A stretch of DNA of 46,124 bases from Candidatus Omnitrophota bacterium. Lineage in GTDB: Bacteria; Omnitrophota; Gorgyraeia; Zapsychrales; JANLHA01. Each line of letters starts with the position of its first letter. Within the stretch, counting starts at the first letter, position 1. A program made the translations under genes and the position numbers. Below the pieces are notes generated by a model. That model was not told where the DNA came from, ran no database searches, and saw only the letters and a program-made list of their open reading frames with translations. Shown here in pieces: positions 1 to 10,114 of the stretch. The stretch is from assembly GCA_023139575.1 (NCBI GenBank), contig JAGLNJ010000006.1, forward strand, positions 1-46,124. The letters run 5' to 3'.

Positions 1-1505
1 CGGTCACCAAAGACGGTGTTACCGTTGCTAAGGAAATTGACTTGGAAAACCCCTTTGAGAACATGGGAGCGCAGATGGTTAAAGAAGTTGCTGAAAAGAC
101 TTCTGACAATGCCGGTGACGGGACGACAACGGCAACCGTTTTAGCCGAGGCGATTTACAGAGAAGGTTTGAAGAATGTTACCGCCGGCGCTAACCCGATG
201 GCCTTAAAAAGAGGTGTTGAGGCGGCTGTAGAAAAGGTTGTTGATAAGGTTGCCGATTTATCCAAGAATGTAGACCTTAAGAACACCAAAGAGGTTGAGC
301 AAGTCGCGACTATCGCTGCTAACAGCGATGAGTTGATCGGCAAAAAGATTGCTGAGGCCTTTGATGCCGTAGGAAAAGACGGTGTTATTACTGTTGAAGA
401 ATCAAAGACGATTAATACCGAATTGAAGATCGTTGAAGGTATGCAGTTCGATCAGGGATATCTTTCGCCTTATTTCTCAACCAATCTTGAGAAAATGGAA
501 TGCGAAGTGGAAGACCCGCTGATTCTTATCTATGAAAAGAAAATTTCCAACATTAAAGATGTTCTTCCTTTATTGGAAAAAGTTGCTAAAAGCGGCCAGC
601 CTTTGATTCTCATCTGTGAGGATGTTGAAGGTGAAGCCCTGGCGACATTAGTTGTGAATAATATGCGTAAGACTTTAGCCTGCGCCGCCGTAAAGGCCCC
701 GGGTTATGGTGACCGCCGTAAAGCTATGTTGCAAGACATCGCGATTTTGACCGGTGGTAAGGCTATTACTGAAGACTTAGGTTTGAAGCTCGAAAATATT
801 GAGGTGACAGACTTAGGCCGCGCCAAGAAGGTCAAGATCGATAAGGATAACACAACGATCGTTGAAGGGGCAGGCAAAACTGCTGATATCAAGGCTCGTA
901 TCAATCAGATTAAGAATCAGATTGAGTCAACAGATTCTTCTTATGACCAGGAAAAGCTGCAGGAAAGATTAGCTAAATTAGCCGGTGGTGTGGCCATCAT
1001 TAATGTTGGCGCCGCAACAGAAACGGAAATGAAGGAAAAGAAGGCCCGCGTCGAAGATGCCTTGCATGCGACACGCGCTGCCGTTGAAGAAGGTATTGTT
1101 GCTGGCGGTGGGGTTGCTCTGCTTCGCGCTATTGAAGTGCTAGATAGCCTGAAATTAAAGGGTGATGAAAAGACAGGTGTTGACATTGTAAAGAGAGCCT
1201 TGGAAGCGCCTGTACGTCAATTGGCTATTAATGCCGGTTTAGAAGGGTCGGTTATTGTTAACCAATTAAAGAAAGAAAAAATTAATGTCGGATATGATAT
1301 TAATAAAGACGAATATATTGATATGCTAGAATCCGGCGTTATTGATCCGACAAAGGTCACGCGTATGGCGTTACAGAATGCTTCCAGTATTGCCGCGTTA
1401 CTTCTTACAACGGAAGCACTTGTCACAGACTTACCGGAAGAGAATAAATCGCCGATGCCGGCAATGCCTCCTGGAGGAATGGGTGGTATGGGTGGTATGT
1501 ATTAA
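1..1505 (+). CDS. groEL: Chaperonin GroEL (60 kDa), 5'-truncated by window edge
   Basis: Large subunit of the ATP-driven GroEL/GroES folding chamber in the cytoplasm. The frame is open from base 3 ([13 protein letters not shown]) and therefore enters from outside the window. Comparison with the E. coli protein suggests about 48 residues are missing, and the TTG at 42 is only an internal codon. Visible family marks are the KDG segment with the nucleotide-binding Asp, the GDGTTTAT phosphate-binding motif, the [10 protein letters not shown] segment near the end of the equatorial domain, and the flexible Gly-Met tail ([12 protein letters not shown]). The family's usual length is about 540 residues, and the visible part plus the missing part matches that. 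A strong terminator follows directly, so this is the end of its transcript (groES is probably upstream, not seen). Identity is certain. Confidence 0.98.
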   Translation, partial: VTKDGVTVAKEIDLENPFENMGAQMVKEVAEKTSDNAGDGTTTATVLAEAIYREGLKNVTAGANPMALKRGVEAAVEKVVDKVADLSKNVDLKNTKEVEQVATIAANSDELIGKKIAEAFDAVGKDGVITVEESKTINTELKIVEGMQFDQGYLSPYFSTNLEKMECEVEDPLILIYEKKISNIKDVLPLLEKVAKSGQPLILICEDVEGEALATLVVNNMRKTLACAAVKAPGYGDRRKAMLQDIAILTGGKAITEDLGLKLENIEVTDLGRAKKVKIDKDNTTIVEGAGKTADIKARINQIKNQIESTDSSYDQEKLQERLAKLAGGVAIINVGAATETEMKEKKARVEDALHATRAAVEEGIVAGGGVALLRAIEVLDSLKLKGDEKTGVDIVKRALEAPVRQLAINAGLEGSVIVNQLKKEKINVGYDINKDEYIDMLESGVIDPTKVTRMALQNASSIAALLLTTEALVTDLPEENKSPMPAMPPGGMGGMGGMY

Positions 1506-1541
1506 TATAAAACCTTAAATTACCAAAGCGTTTTATATATA

Positions 1542-1579
1542 AATGGGGCAAGCTTTCAGGAGCTTGCCCCATTTTTTTT
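1542..1579 (+). terminator. Intrinsic terminator of groEL
   Basis: A perfect 13-bp stem (left arm 1542-1554, right arm 1561-1573) with a 6-base loop runs straight into eight T's (1572-1579). It lies 37 bases after the groEL stop codon. Confidence 0.95.
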
Positions 1580-1598
1580 GGCGAAATGTATAAAAATG

Positions 1599-1627
1599 TT
1601 GACATTTGTGGTAAATTTATCTATAGT
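1599..1627 (+). promoter_or_regulatory. sigma70-type promoter for guaB3-guaA
   Basis: A perfect -35 box TTGACA (1599-1604), a 17-base spacer and the -10 box TATAGT (1622-1627) lie between the groEL terminator and the next start codon. Transcription would begin near 1634, leaving a leader of about 70 bases before the ribosome-binding site AGGAGG. Confidence 0.8.
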
Positions 1628-1706
1628 ATAGGATTAATTGCTCAAAAAATTTCCAAGAAAAATATATTTTTAACTATCTTCAATAATTTCAGGAGGTTAT
1701 ATTCCT

Positions 1707-2867
1707 ATGGCAGAGTGGATTGGAATTGGACGTCGCGCAAGACGTTGTTACGGTTTTGATGAAATTGCTCTTGTTCCAGGTATGAGGACTGTAAACCCGA
1801 ATGAAGTAGATATTAGCACCAATCTGGCTGGAGAGAAATTTTCCGTCCCCATTATGGCGGCTGCTATGGATGGTGTTGTGGGAGTTGAATTTGCGATTGA
1901 AATGGGTAAGTTAGGCGGTATAGCGGTCCTTAATTTAGACGGTATTCAAACACGTTACGATAATCCTGATGAGGTGCTTGATGAAATTGCTAATGCTACT
2001 CCTGAGGAAGCCACAAAATTGGTACAAAGTCTTTATTTAAAACCAGTTAAAGAGAAATTGATCGCCAAGCGAGTGGCGGAGATCAAAAAGGCTAAAGTCG
2101 CGCCTATTGTCAGTTGTATACCGCAAAATGCCAAAAAATTTGGAAATATTGCTTTTGAGGCAGGGTGCCATACTTTCGTGATCCAATCAACGGTTGCCAC
2201 CGTCAGGCATGAGGCTACAGAATATAAGATTCTTGATTTAGAAAAATTTTGTAAAGAGGCGGAAGTGCCGATTATGGTCGGAAATTGTGTTACTTATGAT
2301 GTGGCCTTAGAACTTATGGAAGCAGGCGCTTCAGCAGTTTTAGTCGGGGTTGGTCCGGGTGCGGCATGTACGACCAGAGGCGTTTTAGGTATCGGGGTTC
2401 CCCAAATCACCTCAACAGTTGATTGCGGGGCAGCCCGTGATTATTTCTTCAAGAGAAGAGGGAAATATGTTCCTATCATAACAGATGGTGGTATGCGTAT
2501 TGGTGGCGAAATTTGTAAGGCCTTTGCCGCCGGGGCGGATGCTGTTATGGTTGGATCAGCTTTCGCGAAGGCTGAAGAGGCTCCGGGAAGAGGGTATCAC
2601 TGGGGTATGGCAACATCGCATGCCAATTTGCCGCGAGGTACGAGAGTTCGTGTAGGCACGACAGGGACGTTAAAAGACATTCTGCATGGACCGGCTAAAG
2701 TGGATGACGGTTCGCAAAATTTAGTCGGGGCGCTCAAAACATCGATGGGATCATTAGGGGCAAGGAATATCAAAGAGATGCAAGATGTAGAGATGATAAT
2801 CGCGCCTTCCATTCAAACAGAAGGGAAGGTCTTTCAAGTCGGGCAAAGAGTAGGTATGGGAAAATAA
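1707..2867 (+). CDS. guaB3: GuaB3-type IMP dehydrogenase (no CBS domains)
   Basis: Member of the IMP dehydrogenase/GMP reductase superfamily. The likely role is NAD-dependent oxidation of IMP to XMP, the step that feeds guanine nucleotide synthesis. At 386 residues it is about 100 shorter than classical GuaB, and no tandem CBS regulatory module interrupts the barrel, which fits the GuaB3 subfamily known from actinobacteria and cyanobacteria. The catalytic loop GPGAACTTR places the nucleophilic Cys at residue 221. The phosphate-binding region ITDGGMRIGGE and the GSAFAKAEE segment follow. AGGAGG lies 10 bases before the ATG, deciding the start. guaA follows after 44 bases, so the two genes form a GMP-synthesis unit. 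A GMP reductase-like role cannot be excluded by eye but the guaA context argues against it. Confidence 0.88.
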   Translation: MAEWIGIGRRARRCYGFDEIALVPGMRTVNPNEVDISTNLAGEKFSVPIMAAAMDGVVGVEFAIEMGKLGGIAVLNLDGIQTRYDNPDEVLDEIANATPEEATKLVQSLYLKPVKEKLIAKRVAEIKKAKVAPIVSCIPQNAKKFGNIAFEAGCHTFVIQSTVATVRHEATEYKILDLEKFCKEAEVPIMVGNCVTYDVALELMEAGASAVLVGVGPGAACTTRGVLGIGVPQITSTVDCGAARDYFFKRRGKYVPIITDGGMRIGGEICKAFAAGADAVMVGSAFAKAEEAPGRGYHWGMATSHANLPRGTRVRVGTTGTLKDILHGPAKVDDGSQNLVGALKTSMGSLGARNIKEMQDVEMIIAPSIQTEGKVFQVGQRVGMGK

Positions 2868-2911
2868 TAAGTCCTGCAAATATTTCCTAAAGATACTAAA
2901 GGTGGGAGAAT

Positions 2912-4633
2912 ATGAAAAGAGGAACAAAAAAGAAGGATGTGAAGAAAACAGTGGAAGAGAAGACAACGATGGCTAATACGAAAAAGAAATTGAGTGGCGG
3001 ATTGAAAAGAAGAACACCCATCAAGAAAAAGATATTGAAATTAAAGCTGCCTAAGACCCGTGCCCGTTTGTCCGTCAAGATCACCAAGGCGCGGAATAAA
3101 GATGTTATTCTTATCCTTGATTGCGGCTCCCAATATACGCAGCTTATCGCTCGGCGTATTCGGGAAAATAAAGTTTTCAGTAGAATCGTTCCGTATAATA
3201 TTTCTCCTGATGAAATTAAAAAACATAATTCAAAAGGCCTCATTCTTTCCGGAGGGCCTCTGAGTGTTTATGATGAAAATGCTCCGATGCCCAACCCGGA
3301 TATTTTTAAGATGGGGTTGCCGATTTTAGGTATTTGTTATGGGATGCAGTTAATTTCCCATATGTTCGGCGGTAAGGTCAAGAAGAGTAAAGAGCGGGAG
3401 TATGGTCAAGCAGAGCTGTTTGTTAGCAGTAATAAGGATTTGTTCTCGAATCTGCCTACAAACCTGACCTGCTGGATGAGCCACTCTGATCAGGTGACTA
3501 AGCTTCCTTCCGGTTTTACGATTATGGCTCATACGTTGAATGCGCCGCATGCTGCCATCGCGAATCGTTCTAAGAAAATTTACGGCGTGCAATTTCATCC
3601 GGAAGTTGTGCACAGCCAGCGCGGTTCGCAAATTTTGGTTAATTTTGCTTTTCATATCTGCAATTGTTTCCCGCGTTGGACCATGGATAAATTCGTTAAG
3701 GCTTCGATTAAGCAAATCAATGAAAAGGTTGCCGGCAAGCGTGTTGTCTTGGGTTTAAGCGGCGGTGTCGATTCAGCTGTTACCGCCATGCTGCTGCAGA
3801 AGTCTATCGGGAAGAAACTCCAGTGCATTTTTGTCGATAACGGCTTATTGCGAAAGAATGAGGCGCAATCGGTAGAGAGAACGTTTAAAGGTAATTTTAG
3901 AATGAACCTCACCACCGTTGACGCGTCGCAACGATTCTTAAGCCGTCTCAAAGGCGTAGAAGATCCTGAGAAGAAGCGAAAGATCATCGGCGATGAGTTT
4001 GTAAAAGTTTTTCAGGATACGGCAAAGAAATATAAACATGTCGAATTCCTGGCGCAAGGCACTCTTTACCCGGACGTCATTGAATCGTTCTCCCCCCTTG
4101 GCGGCCCGTCGGCGATGATCAAAAGCCATCATAATGTTGGCGGTTTGCCGAAGAATATGAAATTAGAATTGATAGAGCCGCTCAGAGAGCTTTTTAAAGA
4201 TGAGGTGCGTGTTATCGGTAAACATCTCGGCATGCCTGAATCAGTTTTGAACAGGCAGCCCTTTCCAGGGCCGGGATTGGCTGTACGCATTATCGGTGAA
4301 GTCACTGAAGAGCGCATTGCTATCCTTCGTGAAGCGGATGAGAAAGTAGTAGAAGAGGTTAAGAGAGCGGGGCTCTATAATGAGATATGGCAATCTTTCG
4401 CTGTCTTGCTGCCTGTTAAGACGGTCGGTGTTATGGGCGATCAGAGAACTTATGAAAATGTTATCGCTATCCGCTGTGTTTCCAGTGTCGATGGCATGAC
4501 GGCAGATTGGTATAAATTACCGCCGGAAGTCTTAGGGAAAATGGCTAACCGCATCATTAATGAAGTTGATGGTGTCAACAGAGTTGTTTATGATGTTAGT
4601 TCAAAGCCTCCCGCAACGATTGAATGGGAGTAG
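2912..4633 (+). CDS. guaA: GMP synthase (glutamine-hydrolysing) with basic N-terminal extension
   Basis: Converts XMP to GMP using ATP and glutamine ammonia. Domain order: an unusual basic tail (residues 1-63), a class I glutamine amidotransferase domain from about residue 64 (GICYGMQ with nucleophile Cys142; GVQFHPE with His229 and Glu231), an ATP pyrophosphatase domain with the PP-loop SGGVDS (283-288), and the dimerisation domain ending in the canonical [11 protein letters not shown]. Typical GuaA is about 510-525 residues. The extra length (573) is nearly all in the N-terminal tail, where I count 26 Lys/Arg in 63 residues. A purine-rich ribosome-binding site (AGGTGGGAG) precedes the ATG at 2912. 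The next in-frame ATG (2969) has a poorer one, so I keep the extension as real. Confidence 0.96.
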   Translation: MKRGTKKKDVKKTVEEKTTMANTKKKLSGGLKRRTPIKKKILKLKLPKTRARLSVKITKARNKDVILILDCGSQYTQLIARRIRENKVFSRIVPYNISPDEIKKHNSKGLILSGGPLSVYDENAPMPNPDIFKMGLPILGICYGMQLISHMFGGKVKKSKEREYGQAELFVSSNKDLFSNLPTNLTCWMSHSDQVTKLPSGFTIMAHTLNAPHAAIANRSKKIYGVQFHPEVVHSQRGSQILVNFAFHICNCFPRWTMDKFVKASIKQINEKVAGKRVVLGLSGGVDSAVTAMLLQKSIGKKLQCIFVDNGLLRKNEAQSVERTFKGNFRMNLTTVDASQRFLSRLKGVEDPEKKRKIIGDEFVKVFQDTAKKYKHVEFLAQGTLYPDVIESFSPLGGPSAMIKSHHNVGGLPKNMKLELIEPLRELFKDEVRVIGKHLGMPESVLNRQPFPGPGLAVRIIGEVTEERIAILREADEKVVEEVKRAGLYNEIWQSFAVLLPVKTVGVMGDQRTYENVIAIRCVSSVDGMTADWYKLPPEVLGKMANRIINEVDGVNRVVYDVSSKPPATIEWE

Positions 4634-4708
4634 GTAAGAGTCATGTCTTAATGTGAGTGACGCTGTTTCTTTGTTCGGCGTGACTATCTGCTCCTGCAAA
4701 ATAAAATC

Positions 4709-4737
4709 TTTCTTGTTTTAAGAAATTCCATTATAAT
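4709..4737 (+). promoter_or_regulatory. Possible promoter for dnaE
   Basis: A perfect -10 hexamer TATAAT (4732-4737) stands in the 174-base gap before dnaE. The best -35 at a 17-base spacing (TTTCTT, 4709-4714) is poor, so this is tentative. The rest of the gap shows no terminator for guaA. Confidence 0.35.
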
Positions 4738-4807
4738 ATCTAAGCTCCCATAGAGGCAACTCTCCGGGGTGTTTTCGTTATATCCTGAATATATGCATTG
4801 GTAAAAA

Positions 4808-7800
4808 ATGAAGTATCACTCCGATTTTGTCCATCTTCATGTTCACACCCAATACAGCCTGCTCGATGGGGCTTGCCGTGTCAAAGAACTAGTTAAAAAA
4901 GCTGCTGAATATAAAATGCCCGCCTTGGCGATGACCGATCATGGCAATCTTTTCGGAACAGTCGACTTTTATCAAACCGCTGTTAAATACGGTGTAAAGC
5001 CGATAATCGGCTGCGAAATATATGTTGCGCCAAACAGCCGTCATGACCGCACACCGCATCAATCGGGTACGAGCCATCTTCTTTTATTTGCTAAAGATGA
5101 GGTGGGATATAAAAATTTAAGCAAGCTGGTCTCGGCGGGATATTTAGAGGGTTTTTATTATCGTCCCCGTATTGATAAAGAAATATTGGTAAAGCATCGT
5201 GAAGGCTTGTTGGCATCATCAGCGTGCTTAAGGGGGGCGGTGCCGCAATGTTTACGAAAAGGGGATTATAATGCCGCATTACGGGCCGCGGATGAACTGC
5301 ATAATATTTTCGGCAAAGGGAATTTCTATCTGGAAATAATGCAGCACGGCATAGCCGATCAACAGATAGTAAATGAAGGTTTGGTCCGGCTGGGCAAGGA
5401 GCTGAATTTGCCGCTTATTGCTACTAATGACGTGCACTATCTCTATCAAGAGCAGGCACGCGGGCATGAAATTCTTTTATGTGTCCAGACCCAGTCGCAA
5501 TTAAGCGATCCGAAACATATGCGTATGAGTTCTGATCAATTCTTTTTCAAGTCTCCGGAACTTATGGCTCGAGAGTTTTCTTGGGCCCCCGACGCGTTAA
5601 CAAACACCTTGGAATTAGCTGATAAATGCAATCTGGATCTGCGTTTTGACCAAATTCACTTACCGCGTTATGACCCTCCGGGAGGGATGTCAAAAGAGGA
5701 CTTTTTATATGAATTGTGTCTGAATGGTATCCCGGAGCGGTATGGGTCTGTGAACGATGAGATTAATGACCGGTTGCAGCATGAGTTTATGATCATTAAG
5801 AAAATGGGTTTTGTCAGCTATTTTCTTATTGTGTGGGATCTTATCCATTATGCCAAACAGCGAGGAATTCCCGTTGGGCCTGGTCGAGGTTCAGCCGCCG
5901 GGAGTATTGTCAGTTATTTGCTGGGGATTACAAATCTGGATCCGTTGAAGTATGGTCTTCTTTTTGAAAGGTTTCTCAATCCTGATCGAAGCGGGATGCC
6001 TGATATTGATATCGATTTTTGTTTCGAAAGAAGGCCGGAAGTGATTGAATATGTTACCAAAAAATACGGTAAAGATAATGTTGCGCAGATTATTACTTTT
6101 GGGACGATGCAGGCACGGGCTGCCGTGCGTGATGTCGGCCGCGTATTGGGTGTTTCTTATGACGATGTCGATAAGATCGCAAAAATGATTCCGGCTGAAC
6201 CGGGTATAACCTTGAAACAGGCTTTGGAGGTAGAACCGCGGCTGAGCAATCTGTATGATGATGATAACACAGCCGCTGATATCCTTGATACCGCCCAGGT
6301 TCTGGAAGGTTTAAACCGTCATGCCTCTATACACGCTGCCGGCGTTGTTATCGGTGATCTTCCATTGACGGAATATGTGCCTCTTTTTAAATCATCAGAC
6401 GGTCAGGTGACAACCGGATTTTCCATGGATGGTATCGCTAAAATGGGGCTGCTTAAAATGGACTTTCTGGGTCTGAGAACCCTGACAGTAGTGTCCCGCA
6501 CGGTTAATTGGGTTAAGAAGACAAGAGATATTGATATCAAGATCGATAAAATTAAGATCAATGATCCGAAGACTTTTGAATTGTTGGGCAAAGCGCAAAG
6601 CGCCGGTATATTCCAGCTTGAAAGTGCGGGGATGCGGGAATTATTGAAGAAGATCAAGCCGACGGTCTTTGAAGATTTGATCGCGATCTTAGCCCTTTAT
6701 CGCCCCGGTCCGATGGGGAGTGGGATGTTGGATGATTTTATTCAGAGAAAGAAGGGCGTCGTTGAGGTTGTTTATCCACATCCTAAATTGAAAGATGTTT
6801 TGCGTGATAGTTTCGGTATCATTCTCTATCAGGAGCAGGTTATGCAGATGGCCAGTGTTTTGGCCGGTTTTACCATGACGCAAGCCGATCATCTCCGTCG
6901 GGCTATGAGCAAAAAAATTCAATCAGTTATGGAGCAGATGCGCCGTGACTTTGTTAAAGGGTGCTTAACGACAAGCGACATCCCCGAAGATGAGGCGAAT
7001 AGTCTTTTTGACTTGATCGATTATTTTTCCGGTTATGGTTTTAATCGCAGCCACTCGGCAGCCTATGCGTTGATATCTTATCAGACGGCTTATTTGAAAG
7101 CGAATTTTACCGTTGAATTTATGTGCGCCTTGTTAACTTGTGAAAAGGATAATATTGATAAGGTCGTGGAATATGTTAAGGAAAGTGAGCAGATCGGCAT
7201 CACGATTCTGCCGCCGGATGTCAATGAGAGTTTCGTAGAATTCAGCGTCATTGACAATCACACTATCAGATTCGGACTGTTGGCTGTTAAGCATGTAGGG
7301 GAAACCGCTATTGAGTCTATTGTGCTGCAGCGAAAAGAAGGCGGACCGTTTAAATCGCTCTATAATTTTTGTGAAAGAGTTGATTTGCGGTTGGTCAACC
7401 GTAAGGTTTTAGAGAGCCTTATAAAATGCGGGGCTTTTGATTCGTTCAAGGTTTTTCGTTCGCAGTTGATGGCCATTGTCGGTAAGGCTTTGGAGATCGG
7501 CAACAATGCGCAAAAAGAAAAAGCTTCGGGACAAGTTTCTTTCTTCGGAATGGCGGGTGACTTGGGGGGATTTAAAAAAGAATCAGAAATTATGCCGGAT
7601 ATTAATGAGTGGACGAAGAATCAAATATTAACTTTTGAAAAATCAATTTTAGGGTTTTATATCAGCGGCCATCCGCTGGAGCATTATACAGTTGAAATTA
7701 AAGAGTTTGCAGATTACACCACCAAGAATATCAAAAAGGCCACAGATGGACAGGAAATCAAGATCGTGGGGATTATCAATAATATAAAATTGACAACTAC

Positions 7801-8245
7801 CCGGAAGACAAATGAAAGAATGGCGATTGTCCGTATTGAGGATATGGAGGGGGAAATCGAATGCGTTGTTTTCCCCTCGGGGTATTCTTCATTGGCAAAT
7901 ATACTTGTTGAAGGAGAAGTCGTCGTAGTTATTGGACGGGTTGGTTTTAGGGATGAGCTGGCGAATATTGTGGTTAATGATATGCGCAGAATCGATGAAG
8001 TTTATAAAGCCATCAAAGCGATTAACGTTAATATTCTAAGCCCGGATGAAAAAGTTTTATGCCGATTGAAGGATAAATTGTCCCATTTTCCGGGACAAAC
8101 GCCTGTTTATTTAAAAATGAACGCGCATAAATATAAATCAGTGAAAATACTTGTTGGTGAAGATTTATTTGTGACGCCAAGTGAATTGTTGGTAAATGAA
8201 ATAAAAGATATGGTCGGGCCGGAGAATTTTTCAGTTACAATATAG
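4808..8245 (+). CDS. dnaE: DNA polymerase III alpha subunit (replicative, DnaE1 type)
   Basis: Catalytic subunit of the replicative DNA polymerase. Its 1145 residues match full-length DnaE. An N-terminal PHP domain opens with FVHLHVHTQYSLLDG and MTDHGNLFG. The palm carries GPGRGSAAGS, then PDIDIDF with catalytic Asp399 and Asp401, and the third carboxylate in DFLGLRTL (Asp552), spaced as in E. coli (401, 403, 555). The fingers region includes YGFNRSHSAAYALISYQTA and a beta-clamp-binding segment near QVSFFGMAG. An OB-fold follows (IKIVGIINNIKL to IECVVFP, about residues 985-1030). The start is the ATG at 4808, directly before MKYHSDFVHLHVH. It stands alone between guaA and nadB. No defects seen. 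Confidence 0.98.
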   Translation: MKYHSDFVHLHVHTQYSLLDGACRVKELVKKAAEYKMPALAMTDHGNLFGTVDFYQTAVKYGVKPIIGCEIYVAPNSRHDRTPHQSGTSHLLLFAKDEVGYKNLSKLVSAGYLEGFYYRPRIDKEILVKHREGLLASSACLRGAVPQCLRKGDYNAALRAADELHNIFGKGNFYLEIMQHGIADQQIVNEGLVRLGKELNLPLIATNDVHYLYQEQARGHEILLCVQTQSQLSDPKHMRMSSDQFFFKSPELMAREFSWAPDALTNTLELADKCNLDLRFDQIHLPRYDPPGGMSKEDFLYELCLNGIPERYGSVNDEINDRLQHEFMIIKKMGFVSYFLIVWDLIHYAKQRGIPVGPGRGSAAGSIVSYLLGITNLDPLKYGLLFERFLNPDRSGMPDIDIDFCFERRPEVIEYVTKKYGKDNVAQIITFGTMQARAAVRDVGRVLGVSYDDVDKIAKMIPAEPGITLKQALEVEPRLSNLYDDDNTAADILDTAQVLEGLNRHASIHAAGVVIGDLPLTEYVPLFKSSDGQVTTGFSMDGIAKMGLLKMDFLGLRTLTVVSRTVNWVKKTRDIDIKIDKIKINDPKTFELLGKAQSAGIFQLESAGMRELLKKIKPTVFEDLIAILALYRPGPMGSGMLDDFIQRKKGVVEVVYPHPKLKDVLRDSFGIILYQEQVMQMASVLAGFTMTQADHLRRAMSKKIQSVMEQMRRDFVKGCLTTSDIPEDEANSLFDLIDYFSGYGFNRSHSAAYALISYQTAYLKANFTVEFMCALLTCEKDNIDKVVEYVKESEQIGITILPPDVNESFVEFSVIDNHTIRFGLLAVKHVGETAIESIVLQRKEGGPFKSLYNFCERVDLRLVNRKVLESLIKCGAFDSFKVFRSQLMAIVGKALEIGNNAQKEKASGQVSFFGMAGDLGGFKKESEIMPDINEWTKNQILTFEKSILGFYISGHPLEHYTVEIKEFADYTTKNIKKATDGQEIKIVGIINNIKLTTTRKTNERMAIVRIEDMEGEIECVVFPSGYSSLANILVEGEVVVVIGRVGFRDELANIVVNDMRRIDEVYKAIKAINVNILSPDEKVLCRLKDKLSHFPGQTPVYLKMNAHKYKSVKILVGEDLFVTPSELLVNEIKDMVGPENFSVTI

Positions 8246-8279
8246 TAATTATTGAATTGAATGTTTATTTAATCAAAGA

Positions 8280-9908
8280 ATGACGAAATTTTACTTAACA
8301 TCATTTAACATAAAAAAAATTTCTTCTATCCAAACAGATATTTTGATTGTCGGAAGCGGCGTGGCCGGGCTTTGTGCTGCAATTGAAGCCGCTAAGTATA
8401 CGAAAGTTTTAATAATAACAAAAGATAAGCTTCAAGATGGTAATACCGAACAAGCACAAGGTGGAATCGCCGTGGTTTTATCCCGGGAGGATTCATTTAA
8501 AGGACATGCTGAGGATACATTAAGAGTGGGAAGTGGTTTGTGCAATGAAGAAGCAGTTAGAATATTGGTAGATGAAGGCCCCTCCCGGGTTCAAGAATTG
8601 ATTCAATGGGGTGCAAACTTTGATAAAGAGGGTGAAAATTTTTCATTTACTCAAGAGGCCGGCCATAATATGCGAAGAATTATCCATGCCAAAGGCGATG
8701 CGACAGGTGCTGAAGTAGAAAGAACCTTAATTCTTAAGGTCAAAGGGAATAAGAATATCAAAATTCTTGAACACACTTTTGCCATAGATTTATTACATAA
8801 AGATAGAATTTGTTTCGGCGCTGTTGTTTACAATGAGAAGGAGGGGAAAAAAGCAATCTATGCCCAAAAGACGATATTGGCTACGGGTGGAATCGGGCAA
8901 ATTTATCGAGAAACTACCAATTCCATTGTTGCTACAGGATGTGGACTGGCTCTTGCTTTTAGAGCAGGGGCTAAACTTATGGATATGGAATTCGTGCAAT
9001 TTCATCCAACCACCTTATACATTGCGGGGGCAGCACGAATACTTATTTCTGAAACGATTCGGGGTGAAGGAGGAATGCTGAAGAATAAATATGGGGAAAG
9101 GTTTATGGGCAAATACCATGAAGATGGAGAACTTGCTCCCAGAGATGTGGTTTCAAGGGCGATCCTGAGAGAGATGAAAAAAAGTAATGATACCCATGTA
9201 TATTTGGACATCACCCACCTTAATTCCAGGTTTTTAGAGAATCGTTTTCCAGGCATAATGGAGGTTTGCTTTTCTTTGGGTATTGATATTAAGAAAGACC
9301 TTATACCGGTTAGGCCAACTGCTCATTATATGATAGGTGGAATAAAGACAGCTATGAATGGAGGGACTAATGTTGAGAATTTATACGCCTGTGGTGAGAC
9401 AGCTTGCTCGGGACTGCATGGAGCTAATCGTTTAGCGAGTAACTCCCTTCTTGAAGGTCTGGTTTTTGGATTTAGCACAGGTTTTTCGGCAGGTAAGAGT
9501 ATCAGGAGCGGGGGAAGAATTAAGAATATTCCAGAAATTAGTAGTACTATGGATTATGGCAATTCAAAAGATTTGGACTTAGACAAAGAAGATATCAAAA
9601 ATTCTTTAAAGAGCTTGATGTCAAGGTATCTGGGCATTGAAAGGGATGGAAAAGCCCTTTTAGAAGCTCAAGAAAAAATTGATTCCTGGTCTTCCTATGT
9701 AATGAAAAAGGAATTTTTTCATCCCAAGGCTTGGGAATTACAAAATATGCTTCAAATAGCAAAGCTCATGCAAAAAGCAGCTCTTATAAGAAGAGAAAGC
9801 CGTGGAGTCCACTATCGTAAAGATTTTCCAAAGCGGAACGATAGTGAATGGCAAGAATCTCATATAGAATTATCTAAAGATAAAGACTTTGAAATTATCA
9901 CAATATAA
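8280..9908 (+). CDS. nadB: L-aspartate oxidase
   Basis: FAD-dependent oxidation of L-aspartate to iminoaspartate, the first step of de novo NAD synthesis. It can use fumarate as electron acceptor in anaerobes. The FAD dinucleotide-binding motif VGSGVAGLCAAIEAA is near residue 23. The fumarate reductase-like core is clear: EQAQGGIAVVL, HAKGDATGAEVE, the active-site stretch MEFVQFHPTTLY, RGEGGML, APRDVVSRAI, and the second FAD contact YACGETACSGLHGANRLASNSLLEG. The C-terminal helical domain ends in the typical RRESRGVHYRKDFP. The length (542) is normal. The ATG at 8280 has a weak ribosome-binding site and sits 34 bases after dnaE. nadA and nadC are not in the window. It looks more AT-rich than dnaE. 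Succinate dehydrogenase flavoprotein is excluded by the NadB-type C-terminus. Confidence 0.95.
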   Translation: MTKFYLTSFNIKKISSIQTDILIVGSGVAGLCAAIEAAKYTKVLIITKDKLQDGNTEQAQGGIAVVLSREDSFKGHAEDTLRVGSGLCNEEAVRILVDEGPSRVQELIQWGANFDKEGENFSFTQEAGHNMRRIIHAKGDATGAEVERTLILKVKGNKNIKILEHTFAIDLLHKDRICFGAVVYNEKEGKKAIYAQKTILATGGIGQIYRETTNSIVATGCGLALAFRAGAKLMDMEFVQFHPTTLYIAGAARILISETIRGEGGMLKNKYGERFMGKYHEDGELAPRDVVSRAILREMKKSNDTHVYLDITHLNSRFLENRFPGIMEVCFSLGIDIKKDLIPVRPTAHYMIGGIKTAMNGGTNVENLYACGETACSGLHGANRLASNSLLEGLVFGFSTGFSAGKSIRSGGRIKNIPEISSTMDYGNSKDLDLDKEDIKNSLKSLMSRYLGIERDGKALLEAQEKIDSWSSYVMKKEFFHPKAWELQNMLQIAKLMQKAALIRRESRGVHYRKDFPKRNDSEWQESHIELSKDKDFEIITI

Positions 9909-10057
9909 TAATGTTACATAAAACATTCATTCGGTATGTACATGGGGATGCTCTGCATACCTGTCCCAACAACGTTAATTCCAGATGAAAACATTCATCC
10001 TTCTTTTGAGAAAAATTTCTGGTTCGAAGGAAGTAAGAATATGTTTTAAAAAAGTTC

Positions 10058-10086
10058 TTGACAAAGGCTGAAAGTAATTGTATATT
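10058..10086 (+). promoter_or_regulatory. sigma70-type promoter of the porin-amtB-nif leader
   Basis: A perfect -35 TTGACA (10058-10063), a 17-base spacer and the -10 TATATT (10081-10086) predict a start near 10093. That is only a few bases before the first hexaloop hairpin. It opens a leader of about 260 bases. The gap before it (9909-10057) shows no clear nadB terminator and no gene, only an 11-base direct repeat (9920-9930 and 9988-9998) and weak hairpin potential. No sigma54 -24/-12 element with correct spacing was seen in the gap. Confidence 0.85.
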
Positions 10087-10098
10087 TTAAACATTAGC

Positions 10099-10114
10099 AG
10101 GGCAAAGTAGTCCT
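10099..10114 (+). promoter_or_regulatory. Hexaloop hairpin 1 (candidate ANTAR-protein RNA target)
   Basis: A five-pair stem AGGGC/GTCCT (one G-U) closes a six-base loop AAAGTA with A at position 1 and G at position 4. Those are the two loop positions conserved in RNA targets of ANTAR antiterminators such as NasR, AmiR and EutV. Its 3' arm (10111-10114) is also the first four bases of terminator 1, so hairpin and terminator exclude each other. The promoter leaves no room for a separate upstream hairpin. Confidence 0.75.

Noticed and set aside
9944..9956. GG...GC pair resembling a sigma54 -24/-12 promoter upstream of the nif leader
   Set aside because: The GG and GC are separated by 9 bases instead of the strict 10 and the flanking consensus is poor; a much better sigma70-type promoter lies downstream at 10058-10086.
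9920..9998. An 11-base direct repeat (AAAACATTCAT) before the nif promoter as a regulator site
   Set aside because: The copies are 68 bases apart, AT-rich and lie well upstream; nothing supports binding beyond the repeat itself.
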